Counted from the first letter of the stretch, positions 26,160 through 34,408 are shown. The stretch: 64,000 nucleotides of DNA from Dysosmobacter acutus (GCF_018919205.1 NZ_JAHLQN010000001.1:2604001-2668000), one strand, 5' to 3'. Program-made: numbers and translations. Notes: generated by a model from the sequence alone, not told the origin.

Positions 26160-26810
26160 TCACTTTTTTCCATGCTTTAGACAAATCTTTTGGATCGAAT
26201 TCAGTACGTCGGCTTCTGAAACCGACGACAGATTTACTGTAACAACTAACTCCACATGAAAATTGAGATAGGAAATCATATAGTCCGCTAAGGGATGTAC
26301 TATACTGTAATGTACTTCCTCATATGTGCTTTGCGGACGAATCTGCGGCGATTTATAAAATCCGTAAACTGTGTGCTGATAGGCAGTGGCGCAATCCGGA
26401 ATTTGATAAAAGCGTTCCATAAGAGCGCGGTTAGCTCCTTGTGTTTTTACGAGGATTTCAGCATCTCCATCAAAAAAAATCTCCGAAGAGGCTTCTCTTG
26501 CGTATTGCTTGGCAAAATTTTTCGGTGCACCCCGCAGCGCTTTCCGGTGAAACCAGCGCCACCCATTATGCGGAGCTTTATAAGTCGGTGTCCGCATCCA
26601 CGTGAAAACGGTACAATCTTTTAGCAGTTCATCCATTACATCCAAAACCATTGGAACCAATTCCTGATAATCTTCTATGGAGTGTGTGGCGTAGCCAATT
26701 GAGATTTTGCCGTCTTCGCTTTTATTTTGTGAAAGAACATTCTTGTCCGTTTCCCATGCAACACGCTCACTGTCTTTAGCTTGGCCTTCATGTTCTCTTT
26801 TCTTGAACAT
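26160..26810 (-). CDS. Immunity-like protein of cassette A
   Basis: The 216-aa soluble protein begins MFKKREHEGQAKDSERV. ATG 26810 shares one base with the stop codon of the large gene upstream (TAATG), which implies translational coupling. No motif of a known family is recognised. It is about the same size as the other immunity-like proteins of the array and ends similarly (VLNSIQKICLKHG compared with VVEKIRKICKNHG in cassette C), but it lacks repeat R2. Low GC content. Protection against the cognate large protein is inferred from position. Confidence 0.75.
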   Translation of the reverse strand: MFKKREHEGQAKDSERVAWETDKNVLSQNKSEDGKISIGYATHSIEDYQELVPMVLDVMDELLKDCTVFTWMRTPTYKAPHNGWRWFHRKALRGAPKNFAKQYAREASSEIFFDGDAEILVKTQGANRALMERFYQIPDCATAYQHTVYGFYKSPQIRPQSTYEEVHYSIVHPLADYMISYLNFHVELVVTVNLSSVSEADVLNSIQKICLKHGKK

Positions 26811-28246
26811 TATTGAATCACTTCCGTTATATCGATTACTTTTTGAGCGAACCACTCACCGCCGTAAGAACCCACAATACCTAAAATAAGTCCACCAGCA
26901 AATCCACCAATTGCTGTCCCAATTCCTGGAAATACTGCGGTTCCAAGAAGCGCACCATATTTTGCGCCGATACTCCCACCAAGCAGGGAACCCGCCCAAC
27001 GCCCTTCTATCATTGCAACAGCATGATCCGTTGCCGATCCCAGTTTTCTATCCGCATCGTGCAGATCTGCTTCAATCGTAGGTACCAATTCCATGACATC
27101 TGAGACAATGCCTGTTATCAGAAAAGCTTTTCCTGCAATTTTAACCATCTTTGCGGAATGGCTCATATTGTTAAGCAGTTCGTATGCCTCATCGGACAAT
27201 GGATAATGATTGTAACGCCATTTTTGAGAACGCTCACGTCCACTTATGGGGCTTGGAAAATTTACGTTGATATGACTATAGTTGATTGGGCGGCGTTGTC
27301 CACGAAAATAGGCATTTTCCCAACCTCCTGCCTTTGTTAAATGCGGTGGGTCAACTCTAAAATATTGAAAGCCGTCCGCTCCTTGTAGTACGTTATTCCA
27401 TTGTCCTCTGCTACTGCCTACAGAAATACCAGTAGAATCAGTTTGCAAAGGATCAATCCAATTAAGTGATGGGATAGCCCCTTCTAAAAAACGATTGAAG
27501 AAACTTGAAGCATTGGCGGCAGTCTTCTTCCCGTAGACCCCGTCCTCGGTCAGGTGCTCTCCCACGCCTATCTGGTTCAGCTTGCTTTGCAGCTGCCGGA
27601 TTTTTGACGGGTCGCCGCCCACGAACCACGCAAGCCTTTCAATTTTTCCGCCCAACGAGCCGATTCCCGCGCCGCAGCGCCCCAACTCGACCGCCGCAAG
27701 CTTCAGCGCCCGCTCGGTCTCATCGGTGATGTAGCTGTTCTCCCGTTCGCCGCGCTCCAAATCCCGCTCCATCTGGCGGGCGATCCCTTCTATAGACTCC
27801 TTCAGCGCTCCGGCGTAATCTGCTCCTCCCCAGCGGGCGCTGTTGTCCGCCGGTAGCTCCCTTAGAAATACCTCCCCCTCCATGTGGGACAGGTACTTGT
27901 TCCCGCCTATGACATGGCCGCAGCCGCCCCGCACCTCTGGCTCCCAGCCGCTTTCATACGCCTTGATAACCTCTTCAAAGAAGTCTTTTCCCTTTCCCTG
28001 GGATATCTCTTCTAAGAACGCGCGTTTTTTCCCGCTTCCGCCCGCGGCATAGCCGATCCCCCACTCCGCAGCCCGTTTGATGAGGTCTATGCACTCGCCG
28101 GCGGAAAACTCCGGGTGGTTCCTGACTCTCCAGACCGCCGCCCGCACCGCGCGCTCCGTGCCAAAGGGATTGCTCCACACAGGATAGCCGGACAGGTTCA
28201 GTATGGATTCGCACTCGCCGCTGTGCGGGCAGGATACGCCTGCCAT
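26810..28246 (-). CDS. Cassette A large protein: polymorphic toxin-like
   Basis: This 478-aa protein has (1) an N-terminal constant part with cysteines and histidine (MAGVSCPHSGECESILNLSG) and long charged helices; (2) a peptidoglycan-binding-like motif at ~residues 215-240 (LQSKLNQIG, LTEDGVYGKKT); (3) a variable part with YFRVDPPH, RPINYSHINVNF and YNHYPLSDEAYELL; (4) a hydrophobic stretch KIAGKAFLITGIVSDVMEL and DLHDADRKLG; (5) a glycine-zipper tail (GGSIGAKYGALLG, IGTAIGGFAGGLILG). The first ~240 residues are nearly identical to cassette B. ATG 28246 lacks a clear ribosome site, and the frame upstream is closed by a TAA that is TAT in cassette B. A cell-wall or membrane-active toxin is inferred. 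Confidence 0.75.
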   Translation of the reverse strand: MAGVSCPHSGECESILNLSGYPVWSNPFGTERAVRAAVWRVRNHPEFSAGECIDLIKRAAEWGIGYAAGGSGKKRAFLEEISQGKGKDFFEEVIKAYESGWEPEVRGGCGHVIGGNKYLSHMEGEVFLRELPADNSARWGGADYAGALKESIEGIARQMERDLERGERENSYITDETERALKLAAVELGRCGAGIGSLGGKIERLAWFVGGDPSKIRQLQSKLNQIGVGEHLTEDGVYGKKTAANASSFFNRFLEGAIPSLNWIDPLQTDSTGISVGSSRGQWNNVLQGADGFQYFRVDPPHLTKAGGWENAYFRGQRRPINYSHINVNFPSPISGRERSQKWRYNHYPLSDEAYELLNNMSHSAKMVKIAGKAFLITGIVSDVMELVPTIEADLHDADRKLGSATDHAVAMIEGRWAGSLLGGSIGAKYGALLGTAVFPGIGTAIGGFAGGLILGIVGSYGGEWFAQKVIDITEVIQ

Positions 28247-28264
28247 TCTACTGACATCTTACAG
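27522..28264. repeat. Direct repeat R1 (copy 1), constant N-terminal module
   Basis: These 743 bp recur at 29619-30361 (offset 2097) with about ten mismatches that I counted by eye. The repeat covers the conserved N-terminal region of the large protein up to DGVYGKKT; the sequences diverge abruptly after that point. Confidence 0.95.
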
Positions 28265-28388
28265 CCCGTCCACCCACTTTGCAAGCATGTTTCGCCGACC
28301 CAACCCCGATGAAGTAAATGTAAAGGTTCCCCGAAATTTGCATAGGGTTAACCCGGGCTTCCGCATAATTACCGCACCTTACCAGACA

Positions 28389-28426
28389 TAGCAAAAGAGA
28401 CGACTTTCGTCGTCTCTTTTGCTATC
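28389..28426. terminator. Inter-cassette hairpin (intact sibling of the ICE target)
   Basis: Perfect 16-bp arms 28389-28404 and 28411-28426 enclose CTTTCG. It lies between cassettes B and A, after the B immunity-like stop on the minus strand. The sequence GAGACGACTTTCGTCGTCTC within it equals the two ICE flanks (30501-30512 and 62811-62822) joined at CTTTC. Confidence 0.85.
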
Positions 28427-28442
28427 ATGTGGGATGAAAGTG

Positions 28443-28704
28443 CGATATTCCTCACTCAAACCTCTGCGCCCGGCGGATTTAAAAACAGGATATCATTCTC
28501 CTTACATACTTTCTCAATCACCGCCTGCAGCGATTTTGCATCAACCGTCTCTGCATTCAATATCACATTTAGCGCGCAGGGTCCATATTCAACCAACTCG
28601 AACCACACATCGTACTTCCCGGCATCAACCGCTTCCGCGGCGCCCTTCGCATTATGAATCATCAATGCGTCTGGCAGCAGATAGAAATGGAAGTAGCAGT
28701 AATC
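28443..28704. repeat. Direct repeat R2 (copy 2)
   Basis: Second copy of the 262-bp repeat at 25191-25452, again forming the 3' end of an immunity-like gene. Confidence 0.95.
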
Positions 28705-29106
28705 CCACGTGCGGATTTCGTGGTTAGCCCAAAATGCGGTGGCATCAAAGCCCTGCGTCAGAATCAGCAGCTCCTTCTCTTCCTTTGCGTACATTAAGTT
28801 GGAAGGAAATCCTAAGTTTTTCAAAAAACGGCGGTATTGCACCGCAAAATATTCCGGTTGGAATTTTTCCTTTTCAGAAAAATTTTTATCGGAGATAAAT
28901 TTTGTAAGAACCTGTCTGGAACCGCAGAAGCGCTTCATAATCTCCATACTAAGCTTTACGATCCGATAGTCGTCCTCACCCACATTAGAGCTAAACTCGT
29001 ATTGGGCATGCGTATTCGGAACTGCTCTGCCAGAATCCACTCCACAATTATAAAAGTGCAGGCTCCCGTCCGGCGGCCATTCATTTTCCGTATAGCCGTC
29101 CGGCAC
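28456..29106 (-). CDS. Immunity-like protein of cassette B (N-terminally shortened)
   Basis: The predicted protein has 216 aa from a GTG at 29106 with only a weak ribosome site. From EWPPDGSLHF onward it aligns with the protein at 25204-25899, including the EDDYRIVKL.MEIMKRFCG segment and the near-identical C-terminus, but the hydrophobic first ~20 residues of that relative are missing. The start lies inside the last codons of the truncated large gene (26-nt overlap), consistent with a deletion that fused the two genes' ends. It may no longer be fully functional. Confidence 0.7.
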   Translation of the reverse strand: MPDGYTENEWPPDGSLHFYNCGVDSGRAVPNTHAQYEFSSNVGEDDYRIVKLSMEIMKRFCGSRQVLTKFISDKNFSEKEKFQPEYFAVQYRRFLKNLGFPSNLMYAKEEKELLILTQGFDATAFWANHEIRTWDYCYFHFYLLPDALMIHNAKGAAEAVDAGKYDVWFELVEYGPCALNVILNAETVDAKSLQAVIEKVCKENDILFLNPPGAEV

Positions 29107-30451
29107 TGGCCGCCACGGACAGTGTCTTTTTGCCTATCTTTCGATCCGCATCCTTTAAATCCGCGTCAATCGCAGTCCCAAGTTCCAGCGCGTCCAACGC
29201 AATCCCGCCGACCAGCAGCACCTTTCCCGCAATGCGGACCTTTTTACCGGTTGCCTTCAAGTCCTTCAACATATCGTAGGCTGTATCGCTCAAGGGGTAG
29301 TGGTTGTATTGCTTCTGAAGCCAAATATGAAAATTAGTGGCATTTTTACCAAAATCAACGTTGACATGGTTATAATTCATTGGGCGTTTAACACCACGAT
29401 AAAAAACGTCTTTAATTGAGCCATTGGACTTTATATGAGGCGGATCAACTCGAAAATAGTGAAAATGAGTCTCCGCATTTCGAATTGTATTGTTGACGCC
29501 ACTGAAGCTGTTTTCAATCTCCAGCGTTATGAAATGGTTTTTCAGCGGGTCAATCCAGGCCAGGGTCGGTACCGCTCCGTGCTCCAGATTCCTCAAGAAC
29601 CTTTCCCATGCCTCCAGCGTCTTCTTCCCGTAGACCCCGTCCTCGGTCAGGTGCTCTCCCACGCCTATCTGGTTCAGCTTGCTTTGAAGCTGCCGGATTT
29701 TTGACGGGTCGCCGCCCACGAACCACGCAAGCCTTTCAATTTTTCCGCCCAATGAGCCGATTCCCGCGCCGCAGCGCCCCAACTCGACCGCCGCAAGCTT
29801 CAGCGCCCGCTCGGTCTCATCGGTGATGTAGCTGTTCTCCCGTTCGCCGCGCTCCAAATCCCGCTCCATCTGGCGGGCGATCCCTTCTACAGACTCCTTC
29901 AGCGCTCCGGCGTAATCCGCTCCTCCCCAGCGGGCGCTGTTGTCTGCCGGTAGCTCCCTTAGAAATACCTCCCCCTCCATGTGGGACAGGTACTTGTTCC
30001 CGCCTATGACATGGCCGCAGCCGCCCCGCACCTCTGGCTCCCAGCCGTTTTCATACGCCTTGATAACCTCTTCAAAGAAGTCTTTTCCCTTTCCCTGGGA
30101 TATCTCTTCTAAGAACGCGCGGTTTTTCCCGCTTCCGCCCGCGGCATAGCCGCTCCCCCACTCCGCAGCCCGTTTGATGAGGTCTATGCACTCGCCGGCG
30201 GAAAACTCCGGGTGGTTCCTGACTCTCCAGACCGCCGCCCGCACCGCGCGCTCCGTGCCAAAGGGATTGCTCCACACAAGATAGCCGGACAGGTTCAGTA
30301 TAGATTCGCACTCGCCGCTGTGCGGGCAGGATACGCCTGCCATTCTACTGACATCATACAGGCCACGCACCTGCTTTGCAAGTGCATTTCGTGCGCTGGA
30401 TTCGATTTTATGAATCCGAACGCCCCTGTGTAATTTGCACGAAAGAGTCAT
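29081..30451 (-). CDS. Cassette B large protein, C-terminally truncated
   Basis: The 456-aa frame shares its conserved region (from MAGVSCPHSGEC to DGVYGKKT) with cassette A, then has its own variable part (YFRVDPPH, RPMNYNHVNVDF, QYNHYPLSDTAYDML) and KIGKKTLSVAASAGRLYGK as its end. The ~55-60-residue glycine-zipper tail seen in A, C and the remnant is absent, so it is probably a deletion derivative. The frame extends 36 codons upstream of the A-type start to ATG 30451, without a ribosome site; the shared segment suggests that the true N-terminus lies upstream in the ancestor. Activity is doubtful. Confidence 0.7.
   Translation of the reverse strand: MTLSCKLHRGVRIHKIESSARNALAKQVRGLYDVSRMAGVSCPHSGECESILNLSGYLVWSNPFGTERAVRAAVWRVRNHPEFSAGECIDLIKRAAEWGSGYAAGGSGKNRAFLEEISQGKGKDFFEEVIKAYENGWEPEVRGGCGHVIGGNKYLSHMEGEVFLRELPADNSARWGGADYAGALKESVEGIARQMERDLERGERENSYITDETERALKLAAVELGRCGAGIGSLGGKIERLAWFVGGDPSKIRQLQSKLNQIGVGEHLTEDGVYGKKTLEAWERFLRNLEHGAVPTLAWIDPLKNHFITLEIENSFSGVNNTIRNAETHFHYFRVDPPHIKSNGSIKDVFYRGVKRPMNYNHVNVDFGKNATNFHIWLQKQYNHYPLSDTAYDMLKDLKATGKKVRIAGKVLLVGGIALDALELGTAIDADLKDADRKIGKKTLSVAASAGRLYGK
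29619..30361. repeat. Direct repeat R1 (copy 2)
   Basis: Second copy of the 743-bp repeat at 27522-28264. A shorter shared block, CTTCCGCATAATTACCGCACC, recurs further upstream of both large genes (28359-28379 and 30463-30483) and may hold a promoter. Confidence 0.95.
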
Positions 30452-30496
30452 AAAATAAATACTTCCGCATAATTACCGCACCGCATCGGATATAAT

Positions 30497-30535
30497 AAAA
30501 GAGACGACTTTCCCCGCCTCCTAATAAGAAAACAT
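30497..30535. other. ICE left attachment junction (attL)
   Basis: The host half-hairpin AAAAGAGACGA is followed by CTTTC (30508-30512), 11 bp, then the subterminal motif ATAAGAAAACAT (30524-30535). The motif is the likely recombinase-binding element. Confidence 0.8.
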
Positions 30536-30613
30536 GAAAAAGTCAGTAAAATCAATGTTTTCAAAGGCAGGGAACACGGTACGAAGTCAAAAAATCTCAT
30601 ACTGACAGGCACG

Positions 30614-30645
30614 AAGGGCGCTGATTTTCACATCAGCGCCCTTTT
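30614..30645 (+). terminator. Terminator near the ICE left end
   Basis: A perfect 12-bp stem (30614-30625 with 30632-30643, TTTCAC loop) followed by TT. Confidence 0.8.
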
Positions 30646-30655
30646 CCTGTCCCCA

Positions 30656-30686
30656 CGCCATAGGCAGCCGCCCTATGGCGTTTTTT
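30656..30686 (+). terminator. Second terminator near the ICE left end
   Basis: A 9-bp stem (30656-30664 with 30672-30680) followed by T6. Together with the previous one it insulates ICE genes from host transcription. Confidence 0.88.
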
Positions 30687-30875
30687 CATATCCGTACCTA
30701 TACTCACCTGAAAAATGTATCAATTAGGGTGCGAAAACCTCTGTTTTTTCCTCTCAGAGCGCCGCTTGAAAGGCGGCGTGGGTGTTTTCCCATGGGAAGC
30801 GTCCGGGAGGCAGGACAGGGGCTTTTTTGCGCCAAAATCAACACTTTTCAAAACCAGAGAAAGGAGGCGCCGGAT

Positions 30876-31757
30876 ATGGCAGTTTTCCGCATCGAAAAGA
30901 CCAGAGATTACACGGTCATGTCCAACTACCACCTGCGGGACAGGTCGCTGTCCCTGAAAGCGAAGGGGCTGCTGTCCCTCATGCTGTCGCTGCCGGAGGA
31001 CTGGGACTACACCATGAAGGGGCTTGCCCGCATCTGCAAGGACGGCATCGACAGCATCAGCGGTGGGATACGGGAGCTGGAGGCGCACGGCTATCTCGTC
31101 CGGGCGCGCGTCCGCAACGAGAACGGGCAGCTTGGCTCCATCGAGTACACCATCCTGGAGCAGCCGAAGGAACCGGCACAGACGCCCGCGCCTATCCGGG
31201 AAAAACCTATACGGGAAAATCCAATACAGGTGAAGCCAATGTTGGATGCCCCTATTCAGGAGAACCCCGCCCAATTAAATACTAAAGAACAAAATAAAGA
31301 ATTATCAATTACGCAAGGATCAAGTCCTATCCCATCAAGTCCCCCTACCCCCAGAGAAAAAAGCAGGATCGGACAGGACAGGATGCGGGAGCGCGAGAGC
31401 TACCGGGAGATCATTTTGGAGAACATCGACTACGATATCCTTACCCAGGATGAAAAGCTGGACAGGGACCGTCTGGACGAACTGGTGGAGCTCATGGTGG
31501 ATACCGTCTGCTCCAACCGGGAGATGATCCGTATCGCCGGGGACGACTACCCCGCCGAGGTGGTGAAGTCCCGGTTCTTGAAGATCGACAGCTCCCACAT
31601 CGAGTATGTGCTGGAACGGATGCGGGAGAACACCACCTATGTCCGCAACATCAAGAAATATCTGCTGGCGGCGCTGTATAACGCGCCGGTCACGATGGAC
31701 AGCTATTACACATCCCTCGTCAGCCATGACCTGTACGGCAGCGGAGATCGGAGGTGA
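30876..31757 (+). CDS. Replisome organiser-like protein with winged-helix N-terminus (DUF6017-like)
   Basis: The 293-aa protein has an N-terminal replication-initiator-like winged helix (VFRIEKTRDYTVMSNYHLRD, LSLKAKGLLSLMLSLPEDWDYT, then a helix recognising DNA), a Pro-rich linker with repeated P-I-R/Q-E-N-P units (residues ~105-150) and a C-terminal helical domain (ILTQDEKLDRDRLDELVELM). It probably starts element replication or segregation. ATG 30876 follows AAAGGAGGCGCCGGAT. It is the first gene of the long transfer operon and overlaps the next gene's region by a few bases. Confidence 0.85.
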   Translation: MAVFRIEKTRDYTVMSNYHLRDRSLSLKAKGLLSLMLSLPEDWDYTMKGLARICKDGIDSISGGIRELEAHGYLVRARVRNENGQLGSIEYTILEQPKEPAQTPAPIREKPIRENPIQVKPMLDAPIQENPAQLNTKEQNKELSITQGSSPIPSSPPTPREKSRIGQDRMRERESYREIILENIDYDILTQDEKLDRDRLDELVELMVDTVCSNREMIRIAGDDYPAEVVKSRFLKIDSSHIEYVLERMRENTTYVRNIKKYLLAALYNAPVTMDSYYTSLVSHDLYGSGDRR

Positions 31758-31762
31758 GCGCC

Positions 31763-32248
31763 TTGCAGGAAGAAATCACGCAGAAAACCCTTGCGCTTTG
31801 TGTGCAGACCGGTAAAATGACCGCCCAGCTTTTGCAGCAGGCCATGAAGAAGGTGCTGGCGGATATGGAAAAGCACAAGAATGATCCCCAGCTCCATCAC
31901 GGCAAGCAGACCATCCGGCAGCTTATGAAGCATGGGGCCGGCGTGTCCAATATCGAGATCACAGACCAGAATATCAAGGCGTTCTCCGCCACGGCGAAGA
32001 AGTACGGCATTGACTTTGCCCTGAAAAAAGATACCACCGGGGAGATCCCCCGCTACCTGGTGTTCTTCAAGGGCAGGGACGCCGACGCGGTGACGGCGGC
32101 CTTCCGCGAGTTCTCCGCAAAGAATCTGGCGAAGGAGAAAAAGCCCTCCATCCGCAGGCGGCTGACCAAGGCCAAGGATCAGGCGAAGCGGCAGGAGCTG
32201 GAGCGGGGCGAGAAGGTCAAAAACAGGGACCGGGGGCTGGAACGATGA
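31763..32248 (+). CDS. PcfB family protein (DUF3801)
   Basis: The 161-aa protein has the family N-terminus (QEEITQKTLALCVQTGKMTAQLLQQAMKK), a mixed alpha/beta core (FALKKDTTGEIPRYLVFFKGRDADAV) and a basic C-terminal tail. PcfB is an accessory relaxosome/coupling factor in pCF10-type transfer, working with the VirD4 homologue that follows. TTG 31763 is preferred because GGAGGTGA lies 6 nt upstream; a GTG at 31754 overlaps that ribosome site. The next gene overlaps its stop by ATGA. Confidence 0.85.
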   Translation: MQEEITQKTLALCVQTGKMTAQLLQQAMKKVLADMEKHKNDPQLHHGKQTIRQLMKHGAGVSNIEITDQNIKAFSATAKKYGIDFALKKDTTGEIPRYLVFFKGRDADAVTAAFREFSAKNLAKEKKPSIRRRLTKAKDQAKRQELERGEKVKNRDRGLER

Positions 32249-34116
32249 CGGGAAAGCTGAAAAAGGTCCTGCTGCCGAACCTTCCGTATCTGCTGTTTGC
32301 CTGGCTCTTTGACAAGCTCTGCCAGGCGGTGCGGCTGGCGCCGGGGCTCAACGCTTCGGAAAAGCTGCTTCGTATCGCCCAGGGCTTCACCGGGGCCTTT
32401 GCCTCCCTCTGGCTCAGCCTGCATCCTCTGGACCTGCTGCTGGGCGTGGCCGGGGCGGCGCTTGTCCGGCTGGCGGTGTATCTGAAAGCAAAAAACGCGA
32501 AGAAATATCGCCGTGGCGTGGAGTACGGCAGCGCGAGATGGGGCCGGCCGGAGGATATCGCGCCCTACATAGACCCCGTTCCCGATTGGAACATCCCTCT
32601 GACCCGGACGGAAAGCCTCACCATGACCAGCCGCCCGAAGGATCCAAAAACGGCAAGAAATAAAAATATCCTGGTCATCGGCGGCTCCGGCAGCGGCAAG
32701 ACAAGGTTTTTTGTCAAGCCGTCCCTGCTCCAAATGCACAGCTCCTATGTGGTCACTGATCCCAAAGGACAGCTCCTTCGGGAGACGGGAAAACTCCTGG
32801 CGCACGGCGGGCCGAAGCGGGACGAGAACGGAAAGCCGGTGCGGGATGCCCGCGGGAAGGTCATCTATGAGCCGTACCGCATCAAGGTCCTCAACACCAT
32901 CAACTTTTCCAAGAGCATGAAATATAACCCGCTGGCCTATGTGCGCTCCGAGAAGGATATCCTCAAGCTGGTCAATGTCATCATCGCCAACACGAAGGGC
33001 GACGGTGAAAAATCCTCCGAAGATTTTTGGATCAAGGCCGAGCGCCTTTTATACTGCGCCCTGATCGGCTACATCTGGTATGAGGCGGAGCCGGAGGAGA
33101 AAAACTTCATCACCCTGCTGGAGCTTATCAACGCCTGCGAGGCCAGAGAGGACGACGAGACCTATAAAAGCCCCGTGGATATCCTCTTTGACGAGCTGGC
33201 GCAGGCGCAGCCGGAGCACTTCGCCGTCAAGCAATATGTCAAGTTCAAAATGGCGGCCGGCAAAACTCTCAAAAGTATTTTGGTGAGCTGCGGCGCCCGC
33301 CTGTCTCCCTTCGATATCAAGGAGCTGCGAGACATTATGACGGAGGACGAATTGGAGCTTGACACGATGGGCGACCGGAAAACGGCGCTGTTCCTCATTA
33401 TGAGCGATACCGATACCACCTTCAATTTCGTCATCGCCATGCTGCAAAGCCAGCTTTTCAACCTGCTCTGTGACAAGGCGGACGATTTCTATAACGGGCG
33501 GCTGCCTGTCCATGTGCGGTGCCTTCTGGACGAATTTGCCAACATCGGCCAGATACCAAACTTCGACAAGCTGATCGCCACCATCCGAAGCCGTGAGATA
33601 TCGGCTTCTATTATTTTGCAGTCGCAAAGCCAGTTAAAGACCATCTACAAGGACGCCGCGGATACCATTGTCGGCAACTGCGACGTCACCTTGTTTTTGG
33701 GAGGCAAGGAGAAGTCAACGCTGAAAGAGATCTCGGAGCTGCTGGGCAAGGAGACTATCGACAGCCTGAGCCAGTCTGAAAATCGCGGCGCGCAGACCTC
33801 TCACGGCCTCAGTTATCAGAAATTGGGAAAGGAGTTGATGACCCAGGACGAGATCGCGGTCATGGACGGCGGCAAGTGTATCTTGCAGCTTCGGGGCGTG
33901 CGCCCGTTTTTCAGCGACAAGTACGACCTGACAAAGCACCCCCGCTACAAATACCTGTCCGACGCCGACAAGAAGAACGTCTTTGACGTAGAACGGTACA
34001 TGAAGCGCAGACCGGCCATCGTGAAGCCGGACGAGCCTTTCGATATGTACGAATTGAGCGCAAAAGAACTGACAGACGAACCCGACAACAATTCTACAAA
34101 ACGAAAGGAAACATGA
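32245..34116 (+). CDS. VirD4-like conjugative coupling protein
   Basis: The 623-aa ATPase couples the relaxosome to the secretion channel. It has two N-terminal membrane segments (residues ~10-75), Walker A GGSGSGKT at ~146-153, Walker B VRCLLDEFANIG, and the TraG/VirD4 C-terminal segments IIATIRSREISASIILQSQSQL (in part) and VDGGKCILQLRG. It overlaps the PcfB gene by ATGA and precedes the pilin-like gene by 3 nt. It is intact and full length for Firmicutes VirD4 proteins. Confidence 0.94.
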   Translation: MTGKLKKVLLPNLPYLLFAWLFDKLCQAVRLAPGLNASEKLLRIAQGFTGAFASLWLSLHPLDLLLGVAGAALVRLAVYLKAKNAKKYRRGVEYGSARWGRPEDIAPYIDPVPDWNIPLTRTESLTMTSRPKDPKTARNKNILVIGGSGSGKTRFFVKPSLLQMHSSYVVTDPKGQLLRETGKLLAHGGPKRDENGKPVRDARGKVIYEPYRIKVLNTINFSKSMKYNPLAYVRSEKDILKLVNVIIANTKGDGEKSSEDFWIKAERLLYCALIGYIWYEAEPEEKNFITLLELINACEAREDDETYKSPVDILFDELAQAQPEHFAVKQYVKFKMAAGKTLKSILVSCGARLSPFDIKELRDIMTEDELELDTMGDRKTALFLIMSDTDTTFNFVIAMLQSQLFNLLCDKADDFYNGRLPVHVRCLLDEFANIGQIPNFDKLIATIRSREISASIILQSQSQLKTIYKDAADTIVGNCDVTLFLGGKEKSTLKEISELLGKETIDSLSQSENRGAQTSHGLSYQKLGKELMTQDEIAVMDGGKCILQLRGVRPFFSDKYDLTKHPRYKYLSDADKKNVFDVERYMKRRPAIVKPDEPFDMYELSAKELTDEPDNNSTKRKET

Positions 34117-34119
34117 TTT

Positions 34120-34335
34120 ATGGAATTCTTCAACAGTGCCATCGACGTATTGCAGACCCTGGTCATCGCCCTGGGCGGCGGCCTTTGCGTGTGGGGCGGC
34201 ATCAACCTTCTGGAAGGCTACGGCCAGGACAACCCCGCGGCCAAATCGCAGGGCGTCAAGCAGCTTGTCGCGGGCGGCGGCGTCGCCCTGATCGGCGTGA
34301 CCCTGATCCCCCTGCTGTCCGGCCTGCTTGGCTGA
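34120..34335 (+). CDS. Maff2 family pilin-like membrane protein
   Basis: The 71-aa protein has two hydrophobic helices (VLQTLVIALGGGLCVWGGINLL and the C-terminal VAGGGVALIGVTLIPLLSGLLG) joined by a short polar loop with DNPAAKSQG, like TrbC/VirB2 and the Maff2 family. It may form the channel or pilus subunit. GAAAGGAAACATGATTT precedes ATG 34120. It lies between VirD4 and VirB6, as in related elements. Confidence 0.85.
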   Translation: MEFFNSAIDVLQTLVIALGGGLCVWGGINLLEGYGQDNPAAKSQGVKQLVAGGGVALIGVTLIPLLSGLLG

Positions 34336-34408
34336 GCGGCGGCAGGACCATCCCAGCCGGAGGCTCCCGTTTCACGGCGGGAGCCCCCGAAAGGAGGTGT
34401 GACCACCC

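Larger units (their letters stand above)
30452..30875. other. Region without genes: cassette B upstream, ICE left end
   Basis: From left to right it holds the upstream part of cassette B, the left half of the split hairpin, the ICE left junction (30508-30512) with its subterminal repeat, two strong plus-strand terminators (30614-30645 and 30656-30686), and ~190 bp of leader before the first ICE gene. I see no convincing small gene in it. Confidence 0.7.
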
